From NCBI RefSeq assembly GCF_003367375.1, contig NZ_CP031416.1:2301501-2365500 (forward strand): a stretch of DNA of 64,000 nt, in the 5' to 3' direction. Position 1 is the stretch's first letter. The number at the start of each line of letters is the position of its first letter. The notes beneath the pieces were generated by a model, which was not told the DNA's origin, made no database searches, and saw only the letters and a list, made by a program, of their open reading frames with translations. Positions 24,661 to 34,789 of the stretch are shown piece by piece. The position numbers and the translations under genes are program-made. The stretch is from Gallaecimonas mangrovi. Lineage in GTDB: Bacteria > Pseudomonadota > Gammaproteobacteria > Enterobacterales > Gallaecimonadaceae.

Positions 24661-26538
24661 TTAAAAACGAAACTGCGCCATTTCACCATCCAGCTCCTCG
24701 GCCACCTTGGCAATATGCCCGGCCCCTTTGCGGGAAGCCGCCGCCATATCTGACAAGGTATCGGCAGAATGCTTAACCTGGTCGGTATTGCGGGTAATTT
24801 CCTCCGACACCTGCTTTTGCTGCTCGGCCGCAGAGGCAATTTGCACCGCCTTATCACTGATACGGGCAATGGAGGCGGTAATGCCCTCCAAGCTGTGGCT
24901 GACCGATTCAGCATCGATAACACTGCTGGATGCCAGTTCCTGGCTTTTATCCATACCCACCACCGCTTTTTGGGTACTCGATTGCAGCTGCTCAATCATT
25001 TTTTGAATTTCTTCAGTGGCATTGTGGGTGCGCTGCGACAATACCCGCACCTCATCGGCCACCACCGCAAAGCCGCGGCCCTGGTCACCGGCCCTGGCCG
25101 CCTCAATGGCGGCATTAAGGGCCAGCAAATTGGTTTGCTCGGCCACCCCCTGAATGGTGGTTAAAATGCCACTGATTTGCTCGGCATTGGCACTCAGTTC
25201 GTTAATCACCCCGGTGGAGCTTTCAATTTCTTTGGCCAGCGACAAAATGGAATTGCGGTTACGCACCACCAACTGCATGCCTTCTTTACAATCGCTATTG
25301 GAGCCATTGGCCATCTCAGCCACTTCATCGGCGTGGCGGGCAACATCGACCGCCGAAGCCGCCAGTTCGTGCATGGCGCTAACCACCGCCGTGAGTTCAC
25401 TTTGCTGACGGGCAATTTCTTCGTTAACGGTTTCAACATGGCCACGGCTTTTCGCCGATTCCTGCCCCAAGCGCTTGGCGGCATCGGCCACACGCTGCAT
25501 GATGGGGCCGATATGTTCAATAAAGGTATTGAAGTTACGGGCGATAAGGCCCATTTCGTCGTTGCTTTTTACCGCCAGGCGGCGGGTAAGGTCGCCCTCG
25601 CCTTTGGCGATATCGTAAAGCGCATCTGACACATCGCTTAAGGGTTTCAGTAGCCGCGTAACACCAATAACCGACAGCAACACAAAAACCACCAGCACCG
25701 AAATGCCCGCTACCAGCGAATGCACCAACAGATTGTCTAACGAGGCATAAATCTCGGCCGGGTCAACCAGGGAAATAAGATACCAGTCGCTGCCGTCCAC
25801 CTTGGTGACCTTGGCCTGTTTCGGCTCACCAGCAAGGCTCACGTCGGTCAGTTTTTTGTCTGCGGCCAGGGTGCCCAAGCTGCTGGCATTAATGCCAGAA
25901 ACCAAATTGTTGAAGGATTTAAGAATGCTATTGCCGTCACGATAGGCAATAACCTGGCCTTTACCGTTAACCAGCATGGCGGCGCCGTCTTTACCCAGGT
26001 TCATGTCCAGCACCGTTTTAACGATATCGGTAATAAACACATCACCGCCATAAACGCCTTTGCGGCCCGTGGCGTCTTGGCCTGGGGTGGCAACGGTTAT
26101 CACCAAATTGCCGGTGCTGGCATCAATGTAGGGTTCGGTTACCGACGTAGCGCCATTTTGCTCGGCAAGCTGATACCAGGGGCGTTTACGCGGGTCGTAA
26201 CCGGGGGGCGATTGCTGGTCGTCGCTATAGTTCATTTGGCCATCGCTGTAGCCGGCGTAGGTAACAGCAAAGCCGCCAGCGTCAGCGGCGAGGCCTAACT
26301 CTTTATGCAGCTGCGTGGCCGATGGGCTGGCTTTAGCCAAACTGGCAATGGTGTTGCGCTTGTTTTTCAGCCAGGTCTCAATTCTGAGCGCCGCTTGGTC
26401 GTTAATAAAAACCACCCGGCTTTGGCTTTCTTTTTGAATATTGGCGTGCAGCCGCAGATAGGTAGAAGTGGTGAGGGTCACGGTCACAATCAGCACCACA
26501 AGGCTGACAAAAGCTAACAGTTTTTTCTTCAGTGTCAT
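24661..26538 (-). CDS. Methyl-accepting chemotaxis protein with dCACHE sensor
   Basis: 625 residues from ATG 26538 ([22 protein letters not shown]). First membrane helix at 8-28, periplasmic dCACHE domain (about 35-275, with [16 protein letters not shown] and [18 protein letters not shown]), second helix (about 278-300), HAMP (about 300-355) and a signalling domain with the tip [23 protein letters not shown]. The PWY and EPY motifs resemble amino-acid-binding dCACHE sensors. It is a lone gene whose array partners are elsewhere. Confidence 0.9.
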   Translation of the reverse strand: MTLKKKLLAFVSLVVLIVTVTLTTSTYLRLHANIQKESQSRVVFINDQAALRIETWLKNKRNTIASLAKASPSATQLHKELGLAADAGGFAVTYAGYSDGQMNYSDDQQSPPGYDPRKRPWYQLAEQNGATSVTEPYIDASTGNLVITVATPGQDATGRKGVYGGDVFITDIVKTVLDMNLGKDGAAMLVNGKGQVIAYRDGNSILKSFNNLVSGINASSLGTLAADKKLTDVSLAGEPKQAKVTKVDGSDWYLISLVDPAEIYASLDNLLVHSLVAGISVLVVFVLLSVIGVTRLLKPLSDVSDALYDIAKGEGDLTRRLAVKSNDEMGLIARNFNTFIEHIGPIMQRVADAAKRLGQESAKSRGHVETVNEEIARQQSELTAVVSAMHELAASAVDVARHADEVAEMANGSNSDCKEGMQLVVRNRNSILSLAKEIESSTGVINELSANAEQISGILTTIQGVAEQTNLLALNAAIEAARAGDQGRGFAVVADEVRVLSQRTHNATEEIQKMIEQLQSSTQKAVVGMDKSQELASSSVIDAESVSHSLEGITASIARISDKAVQIASAAEQQKQVSEEITRNTDQVKHSADTLSDMAAASRKGAGHIAKVAEELDGEMAQFRF

Positions 26539-26841
26539 GAGAACGTCCAAGTACGCATTTAACCGCTAGAGATAAAACCCGGGCCGCCACTCTTGACGGC
26601 TGCTGCCCCACAGCGCCGGTTATCCCACCTTAAAGTTACCCCTGGCTACGCCAGGCATCTTGGCCATTCTGTACCTCTAAATGGCCTTATTGGGCTTGTT
26701 ATCTCAAGGATCGGCGGCAAAGCTCTACTCTTTAGCCTTGGATTTATTGATTTTTCAGAAGCTGTGACCCTTGCCTCATATAGCCACACAAAGGACAGGG
26801 GTATGTGCTATAGTCCGGCCTCATTTTTTTGGACCCGACCG

Positions 26842-27402
26842 ATGAGCCTGGAAAATACCCTTAACGAACGCAGCCAAGGCCAGTGCGAGCTGTGCAGCAG
26901 CCAAAACGGCCTTGCCCCTTATTTAGTGCCGGCGAGCAGCCAGGATGACGCCGACGCCCATGTGTTGCTGTGCGACAAATGTTTAAGTGAAATCGAGCAG
27001 CCAGAAGACGTTAACCATTGGCGCTGCCTGAACGACAGCATGTGGAGCCAAGTGCCCGCCGTGCAGGTGTTGGCCTGGCGTCAGTTAAAGCGCCTGAGCG
27101 GCGAAGTGTGGGCTCGGGATCTGCTGGATATGCTGTATCTGGACGACGCCACCTTAAAATGGGCCGAAGCCGGTATCAGCGATGACGACAACGAGCCAAC
27201 CCTCGACAGCAACGGTACTGCCCTAACCGAAGGCGATTCGGTCACCCTGATTAAAGATTTGGACGTAAAAGGCGCCGGTTTCACCGCAAAACGCGGCACC
27301 TTGGTAAAAGACATTCGCTTGACCAATAACCCCAAGCATATCGAGGGGAAAGTGAATGGCGTGCAAATAGTGCTGGTGGCTGCCTTTCTGAAAAAGGCCT
27401 AA
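26842..27402 (+). CDS. phnA: PhnA-like zinc-ribbon protein
   Basis: 186 residues from ATG 26842. N-terminal zinc ribbon CELCSSQNG ... CDKC, then a C-terminal SH3-like PhnA domain: LDSNGTALTEGDSVTLIKDLDVKGAGFTAKRGTLVKDIRL, IEGKVNGVQIVL. The family was named for the phn region of E. coli but is not a phosphonate enzyme in most genomes; its role is unclear. The frame to 26593 is an upstream extension without support. Followed by a strong terminator. Confidence 0.8.
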   Translation: MSLENTLNERSQGQCELCSSQNGLAPYLVPASSQDDADAHVLLCDKCLSEIEQPEDVNHWRCLNDSMWSQVPAVQVLAWRQLKRLSGEVWARDLLDMLYLDDATLKWAEAGISDDDNEPTLDSNGTALTEGDSVTLIKDLDVKGAGFTAKRGTLVKDIRLTNNPKHIEGKVNGVQIVLVAAFLKKA

Positions 27403-27430
27403 AAAAAGCGGCGAAAAGCCGCTTTTTTCG
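27401..27430 (+). terminator. Terminator after phnA
   Basis: A-run, AGCGGC-GAAAA-GCCGCT stem, T-run. Confidence 0.85.
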
Positions 27431-27508
27431 CTTTTATTGACCCAAAGCAGGTAAAAACACCGGTTTTCCCCTACGCTAAAGGCTTATTGCTGACAGTTGG
27501 GGAATGCA

Positions 27509-30500
27509 GTGCCACGTTCATTTACCCCAAGGATGACCACGCATCGCTGTATCTTGGGGGCAATCTTTATCGCTTGCCTTTTCGTCAGCTTACCAAGCCT
27601 GGCTTGGCTGCCTGGCAGCATGTCGGCAGGCGAAGCCATTGCTGTATCGCCCTCCCCCGCCACCACGGTGGCCGACCCTGCTAATACCCCACAAGATAGC
27701 CGTCGCCAGTTCAGTGCCTTTTTTGTCGGCATTATTATTCTGCAAGCCTTTATTATTGCCGGTTTACTGACCTGGCGGCGCCACCAGCAAGACAAAGTGC
27801 ACCAAGCCTTCTTGCTGGGTAACGTTATTAGCGCCGCCGAAGATTTTGCCATTATTAGCGTTGATACCCGCGCCCGAATAACCCTTTTTAGTAAAGGGGC
27901 CGAGAAAATGCTCGGCTACAAAGCCAGCGAAGTAAAAGGTAAACACCCGGAATACTTTCACCTGGCAAGTGAAGTAAAAGCGCGGTTAGCCCAATTTAAT
28001 GAAGGGCGAGCAACGCCGCTTACCAGCGTTGAGCTGTTCGTGGAATCGGCGCGGCTGCATGGCAGTGAAACCCGCGAATGGGTGTACGTACACAAGGACG
28101 GCCATTCGTTCCCAGTTACCATTGTCGTAACCCCTATCCTGGACAATCAGCACCGCATTACCGGCTATTTGGGCATTGCCAGGGATATTTCCCACGAAAA
28201 GGCCGCCGAACTTGCCCTTCGTAAAAGTAAACAACAATACCGTTCGGTGATCAGCGCCATGAGCGAAGGCGTGGTTATGCAAGATAAAAGCGGCCATTAC
28301 ATTGCCACCAACCAAGCTGCCGAAAGCATTCTGGGCCTGAGCGACGAGCAAATAAAAGCTCGCTCGGCCTTTGATGACTGGCAAGCCATTGACGAAAAAG
28401 GCCAACCCTTTCCAGAGCACCTACATCCTACCAATCAAACCCTGGCCAGCGGTAAACCCATGCACAACGTGCTGATGGGCATGCCACAGCCAGACGGCCA
28501 GATGCGCTGGCTTTCCATTAATACCGAGCCGGTTTTTGAAGCTGGCGACAAGGTGCCACAAGCGGTGGTGGCCACCTTTGTCGATATTACCGAACGCAAA
28601 GCCATTGACGACAAACTGCGGCTGTCGGCCCAGGTATTTGCCAACAGTTATGAAGGCATCATGATCACCAGTGCCGAGAACCGCATTATTGAGGTCAACC
28701 CGGCCTTTACCCGCATTACTGGCTACAGCGCCGAGGAAGTGCTGGGTAAAAAGCCCAGCCTGTTGTCGTCAGGCCGCCAGGATGACGACTTTTACAAAAA
28801 CATGTGGCAAGACCTGCATGAACAAGGTGTTTGGCACGGCGAAATTTGGAACCGGCGTAAATCGGGTGAGATTTATGCTGAGCTGCTGGCGTTATCAACC
28901 ATTAAAGATAAACAGGGCCAGGTGATTAATTACATTGGGGTGTTCTCGGATATTAACCAGCTCAAGGCCCATGAGCGGGAACTCGACCTTATCGCCCATT
29001 ACGACCCCTTGACGGGCCTGCCGAACCGGCGCTTATTAAACGACCTTCTCGACCGGCAACTGGCCTATACCCGCCGCCGCCAGCAAGGCTTTGCGGTGGT
29101 GTTTATTGATCTTGACGGTTTTAAACCGGTCAACGACCAGTTTGGCCACCAGGCCGGTGATGAATTGCTGGTCAGCATTGCCCAGCGCTTAAAGCTCGCC
29201 CTTCGCGATTGCGACGTGGTAGCACGCCTTGGCGGTGACGAATTTGTGGTATTACTCAGCGAAATAAACGCCATCAGTGATATCACCCAGTCCCTTAGCC
29301 GTATTCAAAGCGTGATTAACGAACCGGTGGCAGTAGCCAGCGGAAATGTGGTGTCGGTGTCGGCCAGTATCGGCGTGACCAGCTACCCGGAAGACGGCGC
29401 CGACCCTGAAATTTTGCTGCGCCACGCCGACCAGGCCATGTACAAGGCCAAGCAGGCCGGTAAAAACCAATACCACCTTTTTGATGCCGAGCGCGACCGC
29501 CAGGTGCAAGGTTTTCAAAACTGGCTAAGCCAGCTTGATAGCGCCATCAATAATGGCCAGCTGCATTTGTATTATCAGCCGCGGGTGGACTTACTGACCG
29601 GCAAGGTAGAAGGCTGCGAGGCATTGCTGCGTTGGCAGCACCCCATTGAAGGCTTAAAAGTACCGGGAGACTTTTTGCCGCAACTTCTTAATACCGAGTT
29701 GGCGATAAAACTGGGTAACTGGGTGCTGCGCTCTGCATTGGCGCAGCTGGCCCAGTGGCAGGCACAAGGGCTGGCCTTGAGCTTGTCGGTTAATATTAGC
29801 CACAACCACCTGTTAAGAAGCGATTTTGCTGAAACCTTAGCGGCTACTCTGGCCGAATACCCAGAGGTCGCCCCCAGTAAGTTAGAGCTAGAAATTGTCG
29901 AAGCGACAGCACTGCCCGAGCTGGAACGCATTACCACTAACCTGGCGCAAAGCCGCTTGTTAGGGGTGAAAACCGCCCTTGACGATTTTGGCACCGGCTA
30001 TGCGTCGTTAACCTACATGCGCTCGCTGCCTCTAGACAGCATTAAAATCGACCAGAGCGTGGTGGCAACCATGCTTGAAGACCCTAACAACATCAGCGTG
30101 ATTGAAAACGTCATTGCCATGGCCAAGGCCTTTAACCGCCAAGTGGTCGCCGAAGGGGTGGAAACTCTGCAACAAACCCGCGCGTTATTGCAGCTGGGCT
30201 GTAGCAAGGTGCAGGGCTATAACATTGCCAAACCCATGCCCGCCGATGCCCTGCCGGCCTGGCTGGCCAATTGGCAAAGCCGGCCACTGTCACCGCCAAA
30301 CGTAACTGCCGCAGCAATAGAGCTGCCCCTTAATGCGGCGGCAGCTGCGCACCGCCGCTGGCTGGAAAAATGCCTGCAGTGGCTTGGCTCAAGCCACTAT
30401 AACGGCGCCGAAAAGCTACCGTATTGTGGCTTAGACAAATGGCTGCAAAGCGCAGGCATGGCCCGCTACGGGCACCTGCAAGCCTTTGCCGACCTGGCGC

Positions 30501-30673
30501 CACAGCTGGCCAGTTGCCATGAAGCGCTAAAACAGCTGCAACTGATAAAACACCACAGCCCAGGCCCGGTAACAGCAATGGAAAGTCAGCCCTTGCAGCA
30601 GGCAGGCGAGCGCTTTTTAGCCACTCTAAACCGGCTACATCAGCAATGGGACCAAGAAAGCCAAGCCAGCTAA
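27509..30673 (+). CDS. Membrane PAS-GGDEF-EAL c-di-GMP signalling protein
   Basis: About 1054 residues. The start may be GTG 27509 (GGGGA upstream), TTG 27497 or ATG 27533. Two membrane helices near the N terminus (CILGAIFIACLFVSLPSLAW; AFFVGIIILQAFIIAGLLTW) lead to three PAS/PAC units (about 95-235, 240-370, 375-490). A GGDEF domain with intact RLGGDEF follows, then an EAL domain with intact EALLRW and DDFGTGYASL. A helical C-terminal tail with HRRWL and LPYCGLDKWL resembles a CZB zinc-binding domain. Both active sites look complete, so it could make or break c-di-GMP. Confidence 0.88.
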   Translation: MPRSFTPRMTTHRCILGAIFIACLFVSLPSLAWLPGSMSAGEAIAVSPSPATTVADPANTPQDSRRQFSAFFVGIIILQAFIIAGLLTWRRHQQDKVHQAFLLGNVISAAEDFAIISVDTRARITLFSKGAEKMLGYKASEVKGKHPEYFHLASEVKARLAQFNEGRATPLTSVELFVESARLHGSETREWVYVHKDGHSFPVTIVVTPILDNQHRITGYLGIARDISHEKAAELALRKSKQQYRSVISAMSEGVVMQDKSGHYIATNQAAESILGLSDEQIKARSAFDDWQAIDEKGQPFPEHLHPTNQTLASGKPMHNVLMGMPQPDGQMRWLSINTEPVFEAGDKVPQAVVATFVDITERKAIDDKLRLSAQVFANSYEGIMITSAENRIIEVNPAFTRITGYSAEEVLGKKPSLLSSGRQDDDFYKNMWQDLHEQGVWHGEIWNRRKSGEIYAELLALSTIKDKQGQVINYIGVFSDINQLKAHERELDLIAHYDPLTGLPNRRLLNDLLDRQLAYTRRRQQGFAVVFIDLDGFKPVNDQFGHQAGDELLVSIAQRLKLALRDCDVVARLGGDEFVVLLSEINAISDITQSLSRIQSVINEPVAVASGNVVSVSASIGVTSYPEDGADPEILLRHADQAMYKAKQAGKNQYHLFDAERDRQVQGFQNWLSQLDSAINNGQLHLYYQPRVDLLTGKVEGCEALLRWQHPIEGLKVPGDFLPQLLNTELAIKLGNWVLRSALAQLAQWQAQGLALSLSVNISHNHLLRSDFAETLAATLAEYPEVAPSKLELEIVEATALPELERITTNLAQSRLLGVKTALDDFGTGYASLTYMRSLPLDSIKIDQSVVATMLEDPNNISVIENVIAMAKAFNRQVVAEGVETLQQTRALLQLGCSKVQGYNIAKPMPADALPAWLANWQSRPLSPPNVTAAAIELPLNAAAAAHRRWLEKCLQWLGSSHYNGAEKLPYCGLDKWLQSAGMARYGHLQAFADLAPQLASCHEALKQLQLIKHHSPGPVTAMESQPLQQAGERFLATLNRLHQQWDQESQAS

Positions 30674-31579
30674 CTAGGGCGCGTTGCTCAGTAGCTGGCT
30701 TAGCCAGTCACTAAAGACCTGCAATCTTTTACTTAAATGCCGCCGGTGTGGATAAAGCAGCCACAGCGGCATTGGCGGCGGCACATAGTCGGTCAGTATC
30801 GGAATTAACTGCTGGCTTTCGGGTAAATCGTGGTGGGCCAATCGCGGCCGCTGAATAATGCCAAGCCCGGCCAGGCAGGCTTGCAGGTAGGCCTCAGCCG
30901 AGTTCACCGTTACCCGGCTCGCCATCGGCAGCGTTTTACGTTCGCCTTGCCACTGGTATTCAAACTCCCCCTGGCTGTTATCGAGCATTTGCGTGTAATG
31001 CACCACTTGATGCTTGGCCAAATCCTCTAGGGTTTCGGGCTTACCAAAACGGGCAATATAGGCGGGGCTGGCAAAATTCATTTGCGGTATGTCCAACAGA
31101 TGCCGGGCAATCACCCCTTGGTCACGTACCGGCCCGCCGCGCACCACTGCATCAAAGCCTTCAGACACCATATCAACCCGCCGATCGGTACAAGACAGCT
31201 CCACGTCCAAGCCGGGGTGGGCCTCTAAAAAAGCCGGTAAATGCGGCAATACCGGGTTTTTGGCAAGGCCGGTTGGCATATCAATGCGCAGCTTGCCGGT
31301 CAGCGCCGCTTCACTGGTTTTAAACAGACTTTCCAGCTCCTGCACTTCATCAAGCATCTGTTGGCAACGCAGGTAAAACTGCTGGCCGTCCAGCGTTAAC
31401 GACACGCTACGGGTGGTGCGCTGCAACAGTCGCGCCCCCGCCCACCGCTCTAACTGCGCTACCCGGTTAGAGACATGGGTTTTCGACAGCGCCAAGTCAT
31501 TGGCCGCTTGGGTAAAGCTTTGGGATTCGGCAACCCGCATAAAGATCTGCATGGCATTAAGGGGATCTTGCATCGGCAT
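30674..31579 (-). CDS. LysR-family transcriptional regulator
   Basis: 301 residues. N-terminal winged helix (MQIFMRVAESQSFTQAANDLALSKTHVSNRVAQLERWAGARLLQRTTRSVSLT), then an effector-binding domain of the CrgA/PtxR type (LRIDMPTGLAKNPVLPHLPAFLEAHPGLDVELS). Divergent from a short-chain dehydrogenase gene across about 100 bp that holds an ACTGCTTGCAGT palindrome. It probably regulates that gene. The ATG at 31573 is an alternative start. Confidence 0.88.
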   Translation of the reverse strand: MPMQDPLNAMQIFMRVAESQSFTQAANDLALSKTHVSNRVAQLERWAGARLLQRTTRSVSLTLDGQQFYLRCQQMLDEVQELESLFKTSEAALTGKLRIDMPTGLAKNPVLPHLPAFLEAHPGLDVELSCTDRRVDMVSEGFDAVVRGGPVRDQGVIARHLLDIPQMNFASPAYIARFGKPETLEDLAKHQVVHYTQMLDNSQGEFEYQWQGERKTLPMASRVTVNSAEAYLQACLAGLGIIQRPRLAHHDLPESQQLIPILTDYVPPPMPLWLLYPHRRHLSKRLQVFSDWLSQLLSNAP

Positions 31580-31597
31580 TGTCCGCTTTGAGCTAAC

Positions 31598-31609
31598 ACT
31601 GCTTGCAGT
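31598..31609. promoter_or_regulatory. Candidate LysR-type operator
   Basis: Perfect 12-bp palindrome ACTGCTTGCAGT between the divergent LysR and SDR genes, about 67 bp before the SDR start. Confidence 0.5.
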
Positions 31610-31675
31610 ATGCCTTTATTTATCACACGAGCAACTACCAATAAGCTGACCAGCGTCAATCAGGAGGAAGTGATT

Positions 31676-32437
31676 ATGTCTAGTAACCCTATCGTTGTTA
31701 TTACCGGTGGTAGCCGCGGCCTGGGCCGCGATACCGCCTTAACCCTGGCCAAACGCAATGTTGACGTTATTTTCACCTACCACAGTAACGAAGCGGCGGC
31801 CAAAGAGACCTTGGCTGACATCGAAGGCGCCGGTGCCAAAGGTGCCTTTTTGCAACTAGATACCGGCAATACCAGCCAATTTCCGGCCTTTATTACCGAG
31901 CTTAAAGCCCTACTGGCCGACAAATGGCAAGGGCAGCCACTGACCTATCTGGTCAATAACGCCGGTACCTCTTTGCATGTGCCGATGATGGCCGGCACCG
32001 AAAGCCAGTTTGATGAAGCGATGAACGTACACGTTAAGGGCGTTTATTTTCTCACCCAAGCCCTGGTGCCGATGCTGTGTGATGGCGGCGCCATCGTGCA
32101 TATTTCTAGCGGCCTAACCCGGGTCACTATTCCTGAAAGTGGCATTTACGCCGCCATGAAAGGCGCCGTTGAAGTGCTTAGTCGCTACTGGGCCAAAGAA
32201 CTGGCCGAGCGGCAAATTCGCGTTAACACCCTGGCTCCAGGCGCCATTGCTACCGACTTTTCCGGCGGTATGGTGCGGGATAACGAAACGGTGCATAACA
32301 TGGTGAAAAGCGTGACGGCCCTTGGCCGTGTTGGCCAGGCAACCGACATTGGCAAAGCGGTGGCGATGTTGCTGTCTGACGACAGCGGCTGGATCACCGG
32401 CCAGCGGCTGGAAGCCTCAGGCGGCTTGGTATTGTAA
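31676..32437 (+). CDS. Short-chain dehydrogenase/reductase (SDR)
   Basis: 253 residues from ATG 31676, preceded by AGGAGGAAG. Classical SDR: cofactor site TGGSRGLGR at residues 10-18, NNAG, catalytic Ser in IVHISSGL, YxxxK in YAAMKGAVEVL, and a C-terminal substrate loop. Probably NADP(H)-dependent; the substrate is unknown. Divergent LysR gene upstream, terminator downstream. Confidence 0.88.
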   Translation: MSSNPIVVITGGSRGLGRDTALTLAKRNVDVIFTYHSNEAAAKETLADIEGAGAKGAFLQLDTGNTSQFPAFITELKALLADKWQGQPLTYLVNNAGTSLHVPMMAGTESQFDEAMNVHVKGVYFLTQALVPMLCDGGAIVHISSGLTRVTIPESGIYAAMKGAVEVLSRYWAKELAERQIRVNTLAPGAIATDFSGGMVRDNETVHNMVKSVTALGRVGQATDIGKAVAMLLSDDSGWITGQRLEASGGLVL

Positions 32438-32465
32438 AAAAAGCCGGTTTAACCGGCCTTTTTTA
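32436..32465. terminator. Bidirectional terminator
   Basis: AAAAAAAGCCGGTT / AACCGGCCTTTTTT between the SDR and lipoprotein genes. Confidence 0.85.
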
Positions 32466-32927
32466 TGGCTTGAGCTTTTCAATATCCATATCGGCGCAAT
32501 AGAGCGAGCGATACGGCTGCCGGCTATCAAAAGCCGGCACCAACTGCGTTAACTGCAAGCTATAACCTTGAAAATAAACCGGATTTACATCATCACTGTA
32601 AAGTAAGAACACATCTGGCGCCAAGCCGCCCTTACTGACAGACACCTTTAACTGCCCCTGGCACTGGCTGCCGGGGCCACAACGCGGGTCAACGCTGATG
32701 TCTTCAAAGCGGATGTAAAGGTCTTCCCCTTGCACTGCCACTTGCTGGCCAAGAGACACACTAAAAGGGCCAAGGGTGACTTCACTGCGGCTGGCTTTCT
32801 GACAGTCGCTAATAACCGGTGCCAAGGGTTTAGCGGCCGCGACCTTGGGTGCAGGCTCCGGCGGCGGCGTTGATGTTTGGCTACAAGCCGTCAGCAGCAC
32901 GGCGGTAAAAATCAGTACAGGTTTCAT
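32463..32927 (-). CDS. Lipoprotein of unknown function
   Basis: 154 residues with a lipoprotein signal (MKPVLIFTAVLLTACSQ; lipobox LTAC), a Pro-rich linker, and a mature beta-rich part with Cys pairs (ISDCQKA; DPRCGPGSQCQG; LYCADM). Unknown function. Likely sorted to the outer membrane, since Ser follows the Cys. Confidence 0.7.
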   Translation of the reverse strand: MKPVLIFTAVLLTACSQTSTPPPEPAPKVAAAKPLAPVISDCQKASRSEVTLGPFSVSLGQQVAVQGEDLYIRFEDISVDPRCGPGSQCQGQLKVSVSKGGLAPDVFLLYSDDVNPVYFQGYSLQLTQLVPAFDSRQPYRSLYCADMDIEKLKP

Positions 32928-33006
32928 AGGGCAACTCGGGTTATGCCGTTAGGTTTTAGCCTAGCCAGCAATAGCCAAGTTGCCCATATATCCACTAAAA
33001 ATGCCG

Positions 33007-33408
33007 TTAGGCCGGGAAAGACTTCCCTAAATTACGGTGCGCTATACGCAGCGCCAAGGTCGCAAAAGTTGCAGCAACAAAAGACAGTGCCATGGTAACG
33101 GCCAGGCTCGACAGCACTACCGCCATGGCTAAACCGTGGCTTTGGATCATCATCCAGGAACCGGGAAACTGCACCAGCAAGGTAATAAAAACCGTGCCAA
33201 ATACCGCTTTAATCCGCTCGTTCTTGGTAAACAAACGCCCTTCTTTGCGGCAAAAAGCGCTGCCTGCCAGTAAGGTCGCCACAAATTGCACGGCGTAAAC
33301 CAACAATACATGGCCATTGAGTTTCAGCACCAAGCAAAAGCCAATAGTGATGGCTGCCAGTAGCAACAACCACATAAAAAACCGTACAAAAAAACCGGTT
33401 AGGGTCAT
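33007..33408 (-). CDS. Four-TM membrane protein, unknown
   Basis: 133 residues from ATG 33408 (AGAGGATT upstream), which lies just beyond the stop of the AraC-type regulator, so the two are probably co-transcribed. Hydrophobic segments at about 5-25, 30-45, 65-85 and 90-115. No family recognised. Confidence 0.65.
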   Translation of the reverse strand: MTLTGFFVRFFMWLLLLAAITIGFCLVLKLNGHVLLVYAVQFVATLLAGSAFCRKEGRLFTKNERIKAVFGTVFITLLVQFPGSWMMIQSHGLAMAVVLSSLAVTMALSFVAATFATLALRIAHRNLGKSFPA

Positions 33409-33409
33409 A

Positions 33410-34201
33410 TTAAATCCTCTGTCTTGCCCTGACATTGGCCAGGTAGTTACCGGGGGTTAAGCCAGTAACGGCTTTAAAATCATGAATAAAATGCGCCTGA
33501 TCGCTATAACCGTTGGCCATGGCTACCGATGTCGCCAAAGCCCCGGCTTTAAGCTGTTGGCGGGCAACAGCCACCCGGCAAAGACGGCTGTACTGCTTGG
33601 CGCCAAGCCCCACCTGGCGTTTAAATTGGCGCTCTGTCTGGCGCAGGCTAAGGCCAATATCCCGACTTAAAGCGCCAATACTGCCCTGCCCTTGCTGGCG
33701 ATGAATAGCCGCCAGCATATGTTGCACCGGCGGCGTTATCGGCGTGCCAGAGCTTAGGGCGTTTAACAGCCACGCTTCCATAACAGCTTGTTGCTGCGCC
33801 CAAGGCTCGGCCAATTGCCAGGCCAAGGCCTGATGCGTTGCCAAGGTACTCGCCGCGATACCCACACCGCTAAAGGCGCTGAGGTTATCCCCTAAAAACA
33901 GGCCGCCAACGCCCGGTAAAAAACGCACACCAAACACCTTGGTTCGGCCGGTGACGGCCAGCTGAGTGCTGGTTAATACCGGCGTACTACAAAGCGCTGC
34001 CTGTGGCAGCGGTTGGCCATTGGCCAGTAACGGCGCGCCAAAATTAAACAGCAAACCTCTGGCGCCGTCAGGGTGCAACAGCTGTGTGGGTACCTCGTCG
34101 CCAGTTTGCCACCACCAAAAACATTGCACGTAAGCAACCAGTGCCTGGCAGGGACGGCGCGCGCTAAAGCCGCTAAGGGCTGTTGAAGGTAGTGGTTTCA
34201 T
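33410..34201 (-). CDS. AraC-family transcriptional regulator
   Basis: 263 residues. N-terminal DUF6597-like cupin (YVQCFWWWQTGDEVPTQLLHPDGARGLLFNFG, VFGVRFLPGVGGLFLG) and a C-terminal double helix-turn-helix (GSIGALSRDIGLSLRQTERQFKRQVGLGAKQYSRLCRV and ATSVAMANGYSDQAHFIHDFKAVTGLTPGNY). Divergent from the AhpD-like gene, which it may control. Confidence 0.85.
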   Translation of the reverse strand: MKPLPSTALSGFSARRPCQALVAYVQCFWWWQTGDEVPTQLLHPDGARGLLFNFGAPLLANGQPLPQAALCSTPVLTSTQLAVTGRTKVFGVRFLPGVGGLFLGDNLSAFSGVGIAASTLATHQALAWQLAEPWAQQQAVMEAWLLNALSSGTPITPPVQHMLAAIHRQQGQGSIGALSRDIGLSLRQTERQFKRQVGLGAKQYSRLCRVAVARQQLKAGALATSVAMANGYSDQAHFIHDFKAVTGLTPGNYLANVRARQRI

Positions 34202-34270
34202 AGCGCGGCCAGTGTAGCGCTAAATAGCCGATGTCGAAAATCTACAATACCGGCAACGGGCGGCACCCTA

Positions 34271-34284
34271 GAGTGTTGGCACTC
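34271..34284. promoter_or_regulatory. Inverted repeat in the AraC / AhpD-like intergenic region
   Basis: GAGTG-TTGG-CACTC, 25 bp before the AhpD-like start. Could be an operator or lie in the 5' leader. Confidence 0.35.
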
Positions 34285-34308
34285 GATACAATCAATGGAG
34301 CCAAGCCG

Positions 34309-34761
34309 ATGAGAATGAACTACCGCACCGCTTCCCCTGAGGCCTTTGCCGCCATGATGGGGTTAGGCAGCTATTTAGAAAAGCAAAGCCAAGAGCCGGA
34401 CGGCATTGATAAACCGCTTTTGGAGCTTGTTAAAATTCGCGTTTCGCAGCTTAACCATTGTGCCTTTTGCCTCGACATGCACACCAAGGCCGCCAGGATG
34501 TTGGGGGAAACCGAGCAGCGCCTTTATACCTTGAGTGCGTGGCGGGAAGCGGCGCTTTTTAGTGACCGCGAAAAAGCGGCCTTGGCCTGGGCTGAGGCCA
34601 ACACCTGTTTGACCCAGGGCGATGTTAGTGACGCGCTTTATCACACCTTGCGCCAGCACTTTTCGGCCAAGCAGCTAACCGACCTAACCCTGGCCATTGC
34701 TGCCATTAACGCCTGGAACCGCTTTGGCGTGAGCTTTCGTACCGAGCTTGGCAAGCTATAA
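34309..34761 (+). CDS. AhpD-like carboxymuconolactone decarboxylase-family protein
   Basis: 150 residues from ATG 34309 (TGGAG eight bases upstream). The redox motif CAFCLDMH (C-x2-C-x3-H) followed by ARMLGETEQRLYTLSAWREAALFSDREKAAL is diagnostic of the alkylhydroperoxidase AhpD core. It probably reduces peroxides or acts as a thiol redox protein in the cytoplasm. The upstream frame to 34231 lacks support. Confidence 0.85.
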   Translation: MRMNYRTASPEAFAAMMGLGSYLEKQSQEPDGIDKPLLELVKIRVSQLNHCAFCLDMHTKAARMLGETEQRLYTLSAWREAALFSDREKAALAWAEANTCLTQGDVSDALYHTLRQHFSAKQLTDLTLAIAAINAWNRFGVSFRTELGKL

Positions 34762-34789
34762 AAAAGGGCCTTTTGGCCCTTATTTTTTT
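34757..34789. terminator. Terminator shared by converging genes
   Basis: AAAAAAGGGCC-TTTT-GGCCCTTATTTTTTT. Its T-run encodes the last two Lys codons and stop of the small minus-strand ORF. Confidence 0.8.
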